The notes beneath the pieces are model-generated. The model did not search any database. It saw only the letters and a program-made list of their open reading frames with translations, and was not told where the DNA came from. DNA of 64,000 nucleotides from Cunninghamella blakesleeana. Its lineage: Eukaryota > Mucoromycota > Mucoromycetes > Mucorales > Cunninghamellaceae. Each line of letters begins with the position of its first letter. The stretch's first letter is position 1. The DNA is taken from NCBI GenBank assembly GCA_017871115.1, contig JAFCIZ010000005.1:5139501-5203500 (forward strand), written 5' to 3'. Of this stretch, positions 1 through 10,649 are shown one piece after another. The position numbers were made by a program, and so were the translations under genes.

Positions 1-1050
1 TGTTTGTGATTAATACTTTGTTTGGTAATATTAAATTGGAAGGTGTACTTTTTCAGTTACATGTACAATAAAAATCTCAGATCTTTTTCAATTGTCCCAT
101 GATTTTTATTTTTTTTTATTTTTTAATTAAACAATGGTGTTTCATCCTGATTCTTTTATTTGCCCATTAATATAACACCTGGGTGATATTAAATATTCAT
201 TGTTTAACTTCTGATAATCGTGTTTTATTGTTATTTATTTTGATTTCCATTTTGCTTATTATCGTCAACTTTATTTTATAGATAAGAACTATAATAATAA
301 GCAAAAAAAGAAAAAAGAAAAACCATAATATATTAAGTTTAATATATTATTGTATTATTTATCAATGAATACATATAAAATATATTACGCATTTTTTAAA
401 GGGAAACTGTATCAACGAATGTTACAGTAATATTGCACTGATCATTTACCAAATGTTGCTACTAATAAGTTGTACAGTATACCCCATCACCATACCTTTA
501 TTATTATTATTGTAAATATGCTATTTGTGTAATGTATATATTTTTTTTATTATAATTATTCCATAGTGTAGTCATTAGTAAATTCATTAGCTTTTATAAG
601 AAAAGTGTTCCGCGAAATAGAAACTTTTTTTTAGATTGTGGAATCATATATTTCAGAGCGCGTTTGCCTACACTGTAGATTCAACATCTGTTTTTAAAAA
701 CTTTGTTAGTATTTTTAATAAAAAATATATCAAATTAATACTATGAATTCTATTATGTATGAAAATTAATATTAATATGATTTATTAGCTTTATAAATAA
801 AAAAGTACAATAAATATAATAGAAATTATATAGTAATAAAAAAAAGTGAAATGAAGAAAAAGGAGAGAAAAAAAAGAGAAAAGAATATCTAAAAAATTTT
901 CATAGGTGGATTCAAAATTAAAAATAAAAAATCAGCTTAAAATTTTAAAATTCGTTCTTTTCCTTCTTTTTTTTTTCCCCATTTATTATATATTAATTGA
1001 TATTATTTTAAATTTTTATAATATAAAAATATATATGTATATTAATATAA
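1..1050. other. AT-rich non-coding flank
   Basis: No open frame with family resemblance was found on either strand. The stretch is T/A runs and short ATT/TAT repeats, with a GC-containing island around 608-690 (a CCGCG at about 611 and GAGCGCG at about 656). It is probably the promoter and 5' leader region of the BRCT gene that starts at 1051, plus the far flank of a gene outside the window. Confidence 0.5.
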
Positions 1051-2394
1051 ATGGATAATAATACAGGTATCATAAATGCCAGATCATTTCATTTTAAACA
1101 AAATCCACAGCTACGTGACAAACCCATTCGTAATAATGTGAAGAAAATAAAAAAAAGAAAGATTACACTGCATACCACACAACAACTAAAACAAGAACAA
1201 CAACGAACAGAAGATGAAAGTTTACCATTTGATCCTTCCACCATACTACAAGGATTAACTATTTATGTTGATAAATCAATAGAGAATCGTGGTAGATTAA
1301 CCAGCTTAGCGCGCGCTCTCGCAGCAAACGTTGTGGATGATTGGAATCTCTCAGTGACACATGTTATTCATGGATATTATAAACCATCCTCAGATACTAA
1401 GCGCCATATAACACCACGTATTATTACAAAATCATTGAGTAAACAAATGAGAGTGGTTTCTCCAACTTGGTTGTTAGCATGTTATGATGAAAAAAAACTT
1501 TTGAACGAAACTTTTTATCCTTATGAAATGGAATCTAATGAGCGTATAGCACCACTTAAAATGGAACCTAGCAATACAAATTCAGTATTAGATGATAATC
1601 CATTTGGCTTGGACCCTGATGAATATGCCGATACAGATAACGAAACGGAAGATGATAATGACCTCCATTGCGATAATAATAGAAAATTGACTGAATTCTT
1701 TCAACGTAACGATAGTAATAGCAATAGTAATGACAATAGCAATAACGATCAACAATATTCAGTATATAGTAATGATGTAGACTACGATAACAACAACAAC
1801 AATGCTAGAATTAATAATGGTAATGATAATAATCAAGAAAATAACAATGTTAACGACAATATATCTGTTCATTTTCCATCCATGGATGGTGCCTCACAAG
1901 GCCACTCACATTCTCCTCCCATGTTTGACTCGGCTTCAATAGATGATACGATCACTAATCCTGAAATAGAAACTATAACCGAGATTTCCGATAAAACAAC
2001 ACCAAACAGATCATGGACACCTGAAGTGATGCTGGACATGCTTAATGCTATGAATGCATCAAGACGAGAAAAAACAAAATTGGAAAAGAATAAGCATGAT
2101 AACAATAATAATAATAGCGATCAGGATAATAGTACAAATAGTAATAATAATGGAACTACTAATGATGATGACCACTTCTTACAAATTTTACCTGATTTGG
2201 ATCCAGCTATTCAACCCAAAAAGACATTAGGGCGTGAGGAAAGGTTTACTATTTGGTATGCTGAGCATACTTCGGATAAAGGTAATAATAATAAATCGGC
2301 AAATGGAAACAATACGTTAGCTCAAGCCCATTCATCTCTTAAAAAATCATCCTCAACGAAAAAAAAGAAACTTTCGACCTCAAAAAACTCGTAG
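1051..2394 (+). CDS. BRCT-domain protein, similar to one TopBP1/Dpb11/Rad4 BRCT repeat
   Basis: Single exon, 447 residues, ATG at 1051 preceded by a long AT-rich leader. Residues about 66-160 form one BRCT domain: it begins ILQGLTIYVDKS, has the small-residue turn ALAANVVDDWNLSVTHVI, and ends with the invariant-type Trp in VVSPTWLLACYDEKKLL. This pattern (SVTHxI, then VSxxWLxxC, then a YP exit) matches the later BRCT repeats of TopBP1-type replication/checkpoint scaffolds, which bind phosphopeptides. The rest is low-complexity Asn/Asp/Ser (about 185-270 and 345-375) with a basic Lys/Ser-rich C-terminus that could be a nuclear signal. Known TopBP1/Dpb11 proteins carry four or more BRCTs, and only one is visible here. 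The other repeats might lie in a separate gene, or this may be a different single-BRCT nuclear protein. The BRCT call is firm; the family is moderate. Confidence 0.75.
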   Translation: MDNNTGIINARSFHFKQNPQLRDKPIRNNVKKIKKRKITLHTTQQLKQEQQRTEDESLPFDPSTILQGLTIYVDKSIENRGRLTSLARALAANVVDDWNLSVTHVIHGYYKPSSDTKRHITPRIITKSLSKQMRVVSPTWLLACYDEKKLLNETFYPYEMESNERIAPLKMEPSNTNSVLDDNPFGLDPDEYADTDNETEDDNDLHCDNNRKLTEFFQRNDSNSNSNDNSNNDQQYSVYSNDVDYDNNNNNARINNGNDNNQENNNVNDNISVHFPSMDGASQGHSHSPPMFDSASIDDTITNPEIETITEISDKTTPNRSWTPEVMLDMLNAMNASRREKTKLEKNKHDNNNNNSDQDNSTNSNNNGTTNDDDHFLQILPDLDPAIQPKKTLGREERFTIWYAEHTSDKGNNNKSANGNNTLAQAHSSLKKSSSTKKKKLSTSKNS

Positions 2395-3321
2395 AAAAAA
2401 AAATAAGCCAATAATAATTCATATAATTACATTTATCATTTTAAAAACTCATTATTTAATACTATATTAATTATAATGATATATGTGAATTATTTTTGAT
2501 TTTCATTTATTATTGTAATCATTGATATCTTTCTTTTTACAATTATAGATATGTATATAAATATACTGCATAATTAATATATAATTCCTTTTTTTTTCCT
2601 TTTTTTTTTTTTTTTTTTTTTGCTTCCTTTCTATACTCATTATATTATTAAATAACAAAATTAATAAAACTTCCATTGATTCAATTTAAATTGATTGATA
2701 AAAAAAGTTGCTGAATTCAAAAAATTGGAATTTTTTAAAGTTGAATTTTTTTCTCTTTCTTTTTTATTCTTTCTTATTTTTTACCTCAGTATTATTAAGA
2801 TACATTATAGCGTTATAGATTAATTTTACCTTGTTTTGTCCATTGCATAATAAATTGATTTAAAGCAACCCTCTTAAAGGTAATCTTTTTATGGAATACA
2901 GCGTAGAATGTACAATATTAGACTCATTCTTTTTTTTCTCCTTTGATCTAAATAGATTTAAATATCGACACAATATTAAACATAAAACCAATAACATATA
3001 TCTACTTACCCAAAAGACAGCCCAGTATATTGACAATCTGTTTGTAAATCTCACCAATAATATAAATATATGAAATTAAAAAAAATATACAATACATGAA
3101 ATACTAATACTATGACATTTTTTATTTATATTTTATATATTTGCTTCGGATGAAACTCCAACTAATCAAACATTTTCTCGATCAAAAGCTCAAGTTAAAG
3201 GAAAAAAAAAGTAACTATTCTAATGATTTTTATCTAAATTATTATTTGAATTGATTTATGTTTTATTTTTATATTTTTTATTAGATATTCGAATCCTTTT
3301 TTTAATTTTTATATACATTAA
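2395..3321. other. Intergenic region with one coding-like fragment
   Basis: Mostly T and A homopolymers (a T run near 2600-2622). One short stretch, 3143-3214, reads on the + strand as an uninterrupted polar and basic peptide (ASDETPTNQTF ... VKGKKK, then stop) unlike its surroundings. No upstream acceptor or start was found for it, so it is left unassigned. The remainder shows nothing recognisable. Confidence 0.4.
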
Positions 3322-4149
3322 ATGGTTTCCACATCTAGAAGAAGGAGTACAAGAAAATCTACTGTACCTCAGCAAGATACACTAGATGAAAAGAAGTAAT
3401 ATAAAAAATAACAAAAGCATTTTCCTAAACAACAAGGAAAATATTATTGCAATGATTAAAAAATTATGATGAAGATGGTGATAATTCATTTATACTTTTT
3501 TTTATAATTTGTAATTTTTATTGTAGTGCGTTGGTTAAAAATAAAAAAACTGTAAAAGCAAGCAAAACTAATAGTAAATTCACAGACGATAATGCCAAAG
3601 TAAATTTTAATTATTACTACCACTATTATTATTTTCATTATTTTTATAATTATTATCACTAGTAAGCATAGTATTGATTATTTTATTAGTTTTGTTACTA
3701 ATATGCACTTTTTTATTTATTTTATTTAAATTAATATATAGAACCACGATCTTTGTGATGCTTGTAATAGAGAGGGCATATTTCTTTGCTGTGATTCTTG
3801 CCCAAATGCATTTCATTTTGCTTGTGTTGATCCACCAATGAATAGTATTGAAGTACGTGATTGGAAAGGTCCTTGGTATTGTAATGAATGCTTATATAAA
3901 AGAAAACGTAAAAGGGTATGCTTTTTTAATTACAACATAATCAATGAAATTTTTTTGTGTTAGTTTTTTAAAACATATTTTTTTTCCTTCTATCTCTAAT
4001 TTTCTAGTCTCTAGGTAAAAACAAGAAAGTTAAAACTGAATTATTTGATAATTTATTAAACGATCTGGAGACAAGAAACCCAGTTGCCTTTGCTTTACCT
4101 GAACATATCCGTAACTATTTTGAAGGAGGTATAATAATATTAATAATGT

Positions 4150-4213
<64 letters not shown>

Positions 4214-5071
4214 CGATGTTAATTGTGTTCTATTTTATTCGATTTAATTTTTTATCAACGATAGTTTCTACGGGTAAAAATGGTATTTATGTTGACGCCA
4301 CAACCGTCAAAGCTGCTAAATTAAAGTAAATATTACTCCTATTTTGATGGCAAATACCAGCATATATATATATTTTTTAAAAAAAAAATAGCCAATATAC
4401 TTACTTATTATTTGTTTATTTTTTTATATTTTAAAGGAACGGACATTATGAAAAGCAAGATTATTTCCAATTGAAAGATGATCACAACAATTATTTTTTT
4501 TGTTATCATTGTCGTAAAACAGCTTATAAAAAGCCTATGATTGCTTGCGATTTTTGTAATTTACGTTGGCACCTTGATTGTTTAACTCCTCCAATGACTA
4601 TTCCACCTCATCCCACCAAAAAATGGATGTGCCCTTGTCATGCAGAACATGCGGAAAAAGTAGTTAAAAAAACCAAATATATATATATATTTAAATTTGA
4701 ATAACACTTTAACTCTTTTATTTATTAACTTTAATTGTATATTTTTATATTATTTTATTTTATCTACTTCATAAATTTGTAAACAGATATACCATCGAAT
4801 ACCAAGACAACCTAGAACAGATCAAAACAATACCTCTCATTCTACATCTTTAACATCATCACCATCAACATCGACAACTACTACTACTTCCACTAATATC
4901 TCTACAGAAATATCTGATATCCCAACTCTCAACAGTTTGCATACTCAGTTATCTAATATTAATAATAGCGCTCATTACAAAAATAACCCTTTACATGATA
5001 AATCCCAGCTTTTATATTTATCTGACGCTATTAAATTAAATTTTATTAGTATTAAGAATAATAATAATTAA
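3322..5071 (+). CDS. Two-PHD-finger chromatin protein, Rco1/Cph1/PHF12-like
   Basis: Seven exons: 3322-3395, 3527-3599, 3742-3915, 4008-4128, 4265-4325, 4437-4659, 4787-5071; all phases fit and give 336 residues. PHD1 (about residues 50-100) has the C4HC3 spacing: CDACN, FLCCDSCPNAFHFACVDPP, then WYCNEC. A linker motif, NPVAFALPEHIRNYFEG, resembles the conserved block after PHD1 in yeast Rco1 and animal PHF12. PHD2 (about 175-235) has FFCYHCRK, MIACDFCNLRWHLDCL and WMCPCH. Rco1/PHF12 are subunits of the Rpd3S/Sin3S histone deacetylase complex, which reads H3 tails in transcribed chromatin. The C-terminus is Ser/Thr/Asn-rich and disordered. The final exon border (donor GTAGTT at 4660) is the least certain. 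The protein is shorter than yeast Rco1, so parts of the Sin3- and MRG-binding regions may be diverged. Confidence 0.85.
4150..4212. repeat. Compound (CA)n-(TA)n microsatellite
   Basis: About 11 CA units followed by about 20 TA units, lying inside intron 4 of the PHD-finger gene. It is unlikely to matter for the protein, but its length is probably polymorphic. Confidence 0.95.
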
Positions 5072-5351
5072 TATAGAGTGTATATTAAAAAAAATCTAAA
5101 ATACTTCATCTATGTCAACACTGATAATATTTTGAAATAATCATTATAATAATAATTGCAATACGTAATAGTAAACCATTGTAGATTAGTTTTAAAAATC
5201 ACAATTATATATATATATATATATATATATTTGACTTGTAAATAAAGACTACGTATTATAGAAATAGTGTTTTATTCCTTTATTTTTTTTAATTACATAA
5301 AATATGAACAAAAATATCGGTATTGGAAATAAAAATAAAATGCAAAAAAAA

Positions 5352-6257
5352 CTAAAAATAAGTAACAGTGTGAAATAAAGGGAATGATGGGTTCTCTTTA
5401 GAAAAAGTTTCGATAATTGTATCAATTTCAGAATCAATATCTTTTGCATCTTCAATCAATTGTGCTAGTTTCAATATTGCTTGGCCACCTAAAGATGCAT
5501 CTTCATGATTATCTTTAATTTCAACATTAATCACGTGTGTACTTGTGTTATGAATTTGTCCACGGTTTGATAAGTCTAATAAGAATAAAATAAAAATAAA
5601 AAATAAAAAATAAAATAAAAAAAAATAAAGATAAAAAAAAAAAATTAGTACAAAATGTAATATCCTCTTTTATTATTATTGCTGTCGTTTAACAAATAAT
5701 TACATTTTTAATTAACCTTCTACTACAGCATCAAAACATCGTTCCTCGCAAGTAATAATCACATCATACATCGACTCTGATTCTTGCCAGCGTTGAGGAG
5801 CTTCTTTAATATTTCTATTTCTATCCAACATATTTAAAAGACCATTTTTGGTATATCTATTTTGACCACAATCGCCACAATAAATAAATACATTAAATAT
5901 TTCGTTAAAATCAACTCGTTTCCTTTACTTTTTTTTTTTTTTCTTTTTAATTACAAAGTAGGATCGCGTTCTTTTAGTTGTTGGTAAACTTCATCATAAG
6001 GTGTCCCAAATGGATAAATATTAGGTTTGTTAGCAGCAGGTCCGGGTAATCTTACCATAGTGCCAGTTCCATATGACGCTACATTATATCCATTCTTCCT
6101 AAACAACAAATATTGTTTGTATTTAATAGCCCAATTTCTTTATTTTCTTTATTTTACTAATATAAGTTTAAATCAATTTATAATATTACTTTAAAACATT
6201 GTGTGCTTCCATAGATCTATTTTGATTACTTGCACAAATAACTGCATATTTTACCAT
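5352..6257 (-). CDS. SSU72: RNA polymerase II CTD phosphatase Ssu72
   Basis: Four exons on the minus strand: 6257-6190, 6098-5955, 5856-5717, 5575-5352; 191 residues, close to the usual 190-206. It removes phosphate from Ser5 (and Ser7) of the Pol II C-terminal domain and works with the cleavage/polyadenylation factor in 3'-end formation. The N-terminus [19 protein letters not shown] holds the CX5R active site (Cys8, Arg14). The middle carries the family blocks [12 protein letters not shown] and [17 protein letters not shown], then [16 protein letters not shown]. The C-terminus [16 protein letters not shown], followed by HTVTYF, matches the conserved end of Ssu72. The start codon is fixed by the active-site motif beginning eight residues in. 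It is convergent with the PHD gene (281 bp apart) and divergent from the thioredoxin-like gene. Confidence 0.96.
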
Positions 6258-7354
6258 TTTGCTATTTTAAATAAAGTATAATCTTTAAAAAAGAAAAATA
6301 GGTTAAAAGAGAAAAAAATTCTTTTGGGTGAAATAATTTTTACAATAATTAAACTCCGATTTTTTAAAGAAGGAAATTCCAATTCTTTCTCTTTCAAAAA
6401 AATGGCTTACTATTTTTTTTCTTGTCTTTATTTAAAAATATTTATGTAAATGTACTAAACTTATTCATAGTAAAACAACCTTTTTTATCATATTTTATTT
6501 TGAGCTATACTTATTTTCTTCTTTTAAAATAATAAAGTAAAATAAAATTATTGTGTATAAAAGTACGAAGCATTTCTTTTTATGGAAAAACCATTTATAA
6601 TGATAGGTGTACTACCATTGGTGGTTGAAACTGGTACGGATAAAGAAGTTCCTCCTCTATTACTTTAATAATATGTGAATATATCACAGTATCGTTTTTT
6701 AAAATCAGTATATATAAAATAAATAACTTTATACTTATTGTTTATAACATTTTTTTATAAAGTGACTAAACTGCTTTTTTCTGCCAAATTAAATGACCCA
6801 TTACAGGTAATGCACATCCAATATTAGTTCAATTATTAGCTAGTGGTTATGATAGTGATAAATCACTTGTGAATATTTGTATATATAACAATCTAAAATT
6901 GATATAATTCATTAAAGTACTATTGTTTAAATAATCTTTTCACTAAATAAAATATTATTTTATACTCTTATACCTATTTTTTATTTCTATATAATTTTAT
7001 ATTAAAATTATATAGATATAAAAAAATCTGTATCCTTGGACTATTTTTATCTAAGAAAGTAGTAAAAATGAGAATAATTTTTTTGAAAAAAAAATAGTAA
7101 TAGAAAGATATTTTATACTTAATAAATAAATAATATTTTTATTTATTATATGAAAAAAATATAGTTATTACTAACATATTATAATAAAAAAACGTGAAAA
7201 AACTTATGCCAGAACATTGTGTGCAATTTTATTCTACGACTGAGTTTTAAATTTTTTGAAAAAATAAAAAAAACGAATCTATTTTTTTCTTCTCTCTTTA
7301 CTTCTACTCTCTATTTATTTTCTATTTAGTAAACTATATATTTAAAACATAACG
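6258..7354. other. Divergent intergenic region between SSU72 and the TXNL1-like gene
   Basis: About 1.1 kb, too long for a simple shared promoter in this compact window. It contains a short frame at 6581-6667 (29 codons including stop, starting MEKPFIMIGVLP) and a coding-like patch at about 6807-6873 after a TTACAG acceptor-like site (reading GNAHPILVQLLASGYDSDKS). I could not join these into a gene and recognise neither. The rest is A/T runs. Confidence 0.4.
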
Positions 7355-9380
7355 ATGACTACTATTAAAGAAATTGGAAATGCTACTATATTTCAGCAGC
7401 TCATTAATGGTGTTCATGCTGATAAATTAGTTGTAATTGATTTTTACGCAACTTGGTGGTAAATTCTTAATTATTTAAATTTGTTTTAAAACACGTTATT
7501 ATTATTATTACTATTATTATTATTATACAAATTTATTTAGTATTACTATTGTTATCATTTTTATTTATTTATATTTACATGTCATTATCTTTAGTGGTCC
7601 CTGTAAAATGATATCTCCTTTTATTGCTAAATTAGCTTCTCAATATCGCCATGTTCAATTTGCCAAGGTATACACGAAAAAAAAATAGTAAAAATAGTGA
7701 TTATCTTTCCTAAATACTCATCTTTCTATATATTTATATTTATTCAATAGATTGATGTCGATAAAGTTCCTGTAAGTAAATGATATATTGGATAAAATAG
7801 AACAATAATGAAGAAACAAATTAAGATCATACTATAAAACACAAAGAGAAAAAAATGTACCTGAAACTCCAGCGATTTTTATATTTAATTTTATATTTAA
7901 ATATCAATCATATAGGACGTTGCTGCTCAATGTCAAGTATCATCCATGTGAGAAAAAAAGAAAAAAATGCCTCCGAATATATATATACATCAATTATATA
8001 AATAATAATATTGATAAAAAATAAGATTATATTTATTGAGAGTTTCTTTTCTGTTTTAACTTTTCTTTAGGCCAACTTTTCAATTTTATAAAGGTGGTAA
8101 AAAAGTAGCAGAATTAAAGGGAGCAAATCCTACTCAATTAGAATTACTTGTTAAAGAACATCAAGGCGGACAAATTGGGGAATCTTCTGGCAGTAACAAT
8201 AGCTTTGCCAGTGCTCCGGGACATGTAATCATTTAAATAATACTATATATTACGATGATTCTTCATGTGTTCTATATTCTAAATATGTAACTTTATATAT
8301 ATATATATATTCATATTAGGTTGATTTAACAGATATTATCACTCCTAACCAAATGGACGCTCTTAATCAGCAGGAAGATAACAATGTTAAAAATATCTTT
8401 AAAAATGATGCTTCCTTTTTGGAAAGTGATGTGGATGAACAATTGATTATTAGTGTACCATTTAATCAACGTAAGGGGATAAGAAAATGGCAAATACGTA
8501 TACATAAAAAAAGTTCTTTATTTAGTAAATTACGTAATGCTAAAATGTTTATCTTTTTTTATTTTATTTTTTATCTATTTTTATACTAACAGCTGTCAAA
8601 CTCCATTCTTTAAAATTCAAAGTAGCTAATATTGGTAATTAATGACAAATATTTTTTTTAAAAAAAATACATACATGCATATATATGTGTATATAAAAAA
8701 AATAAGTTAATATTGATTCAGGTGTTAACCATTTATTATTATTATTATTGTTTATAGCAAAGGCTCCTAAAACAGTTAAAATTTATGCTAATAGACAAAA
8801 TCTTGGATTTGATGACACTGATTCTATCAAAGAAACTCAAACTATTACACTTGAACCCAAAGACTTCGAAGAAGATGCTATCGTCAATTTACGATTCGTT
8901 AAGTTTCAAAACATTGTGAATGTTGTGGTAAAAAAAAATCATCCTCATATTAAATATAAAAATGATGTTTAAGGGTATATAATTTAATATCTGATTGATT
9001 ATTTATTCTTTTCTTTTTCTTTTATTTTGAAATAGTTATTCATTGCTGATAATCAAGAAGATGAAGAAACAACTGCTTTACAACAATTGATTTTCATCGG
9101 GTAATAAAAATAACGTAACATAGCAAAGTTTTAATTTACACGTGTCAAATAATGTACTCATGTATTTTTTTTCTCTCTTCAATATTTTATATTCGCTTTT
9201 AAATATAATAGATCAACTGTAGAAGTAAGTTTTGATAATAATGATAAATGATATATATATATATATATATATATCATTTAAATCATATCCCTAACTCTAA
9301 CTCTTTATTTTTTATATATTTTTTATTTTATTTTTTAGTCAACAAATATGGGTGACTTAAAAAAGTTGGGTGACGAATAA
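7355..9380 (+). CDS. TXNL1: Thioredoxin-PITH protein (TXNL1-like)
   Basis: Ten exons: 7355-7458, 7595-7667, 7751-7771, 7916-7947, 8071-8224, 8320-8470, 8593-8634, 8758-8927, 9036-9100 and 9212-9224, with a last exon 9339-9380 after them (eleven in all); 288 residues against about 289 in animal TXNL1. Residues 1-105 are a thioredoxin fold with the redox motif WCGPC at 34-38, split by intron 1 inside the Cys35 codon. Residues about 130-288 are a PITH (proteasome-interacting thioredoxin) domain: DEQLIISVPFNQPVKLHSL, then APKTVKIYANRQNLGFDD, then DLRFVKFQN-type strands and LIFIGSTVESTNMGDLKK. The family docks on the 19S proteasome cap through PITH and acts as a redox-active cofactor. Exons of 21 and 13 nt are needed to keep the frame, and the rebuilt protein matches the family across them. 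Confidence 0.95.
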
Positions 9381-9508
9381 GGTTCCAAGATATTCATATC
9401 TGTTTAATATTTATAATAATAAAAATAAAGAGGATTTTTATTTTTCAATTATCCATTTATATTATATATAATATTATATTAAAAAAAATCTATTTATAAT
9501 AATTATGT

Positions 9509-10389
9509 CTACAATGTACGTGAAGGTAATCCAACTGATGGAAGTTGAGGAAAGATACCAAGATACTATAATAAGAAAAAAAAATAGGAAATAGAATATA
9601 TATTAATAATAATCATAAATATCATACATAAATATATATATATATATATATATAATATTAAAAATTATATATATATATTACCAACAAAGCCCATCCAAAG
9701 ATACCAAAGAAAGTTCCAGATAACAATTCAAAATGGCCATGGAAATAAACAGAAGTCATTACTAACATCCACCACCATAAACCAAGTAAAGATAATACAG
9801 AAATGACTGATCGCCATGCAGAAGGGTGAGAGTATTTTAATTGAGTAAAAGAAGGGATAGAGTAATAAAGCCAAGAAAGTTCCTCCCATAAAAAGAGACT
9901 AGCATGGATTAACAAAACACAATGGCCTGATACATCATGACCACCTTCCCATTGACCGCCAAGTCGTTTACAAGTAGATTGTTGAAAAGTTTGTGACAAA
10001 ATAGCATGATTTGATTGTTGCTGTAAGATACCATTAATCAATTTGGGATGGCAACCTCCACCAGTTGCAACATATATACGATCGATGAAGCTTGGGCCAA
10101 GTAACCATTGAGTCATTAAATACCAATAGGCTGTTACCATCAAGTATCTTATACAAGCTTTCATCACTTGTTGTTGTGAATATTTTTTAGATAATACAAA
10201 ATAAGCATATCCTAGAAAGACAATAGTAACCCATAACCAGCCTTGTTTTACAAAAAATACATTAAAGAGATTACCTTTCATACTGAAATATGAAGGCGAA
10301 GGTGTAAATAGATTAGATATTGTAGCTGATAAAAAGACACTTAGGACATATATCGGTAAAGCTATTATTTGATGAGGTTCTAAATTCAT
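9509..10389 (-). CDS. FIT2/Scs3-type fat-storage-inducing transmembrane protein
   Basis: Two exons: 10389-9682 and 9565-9509; 254 residues. It is a multi-pass ER membrane protein with about six hydrophobic segments. The two family signatures are present: GGHDVSGHCVLLIHASLF and YFHGHFELLSGTFFG, each with the conserved His of this lipid-phosphatase-related family. FIT2 proteins act in the ER membrane on acyl-CoA/phospholipid pools and are needed for lipid-droplet budding; yeast has Scs3 and Yft2. The second exon adds YLGIFPQLPSVGLPSRTL, resembling the proline-rich family end, and is required since the first frame reads into a TA-rich intron. It is divergent from the WDR89-like gene, with 260 bp between starts. 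Confidence 0.92.
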
Positions 10390-10542
10390 TTTTTTGTTTT
10401 TTTGTATTTGATATTTAATATATATTTATAATTTAATGGTAATAATATAAATTGGATTAAAAAAGAAGGAAGGAAAGGAAAGAAAAAGGTTGGAAAAAAA
10501 AAATCTCTGTTGAAATTCAAATTTATAAAGAAAAAATTCAAG

Positions 10543-10570
10543 TACCGCAATCTTTTTAAAAAAAAAATTC
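10543..10570. promoter_or_regulatory. Promoter element: CCGC core plus T5-An tract
   Basis: A GC core (accgc at 10544-10548) followed by a T-run and a long A-run in the 260 bp between FIT2 and WDR89 starts, about 100 bp before the WDR89 ATG. It is a looser member of the recurring GC-core family described in the findings. Its function is inferred from position only. Confidence 0.35.
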
Positions 10571-10649
10571 AAACATTTTTTTCCTACTTTTTTTCTTTCA
10601 TTATTTATTTAATTTTTATAAATTTATATAATAATACAAGGATTTATAA

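Noticed and set aside
1869..2105. Antisense frame of 78 codons
   Set aside because: Opposite the BRCT gene's coding exon, with no domain and no promoter of its own.
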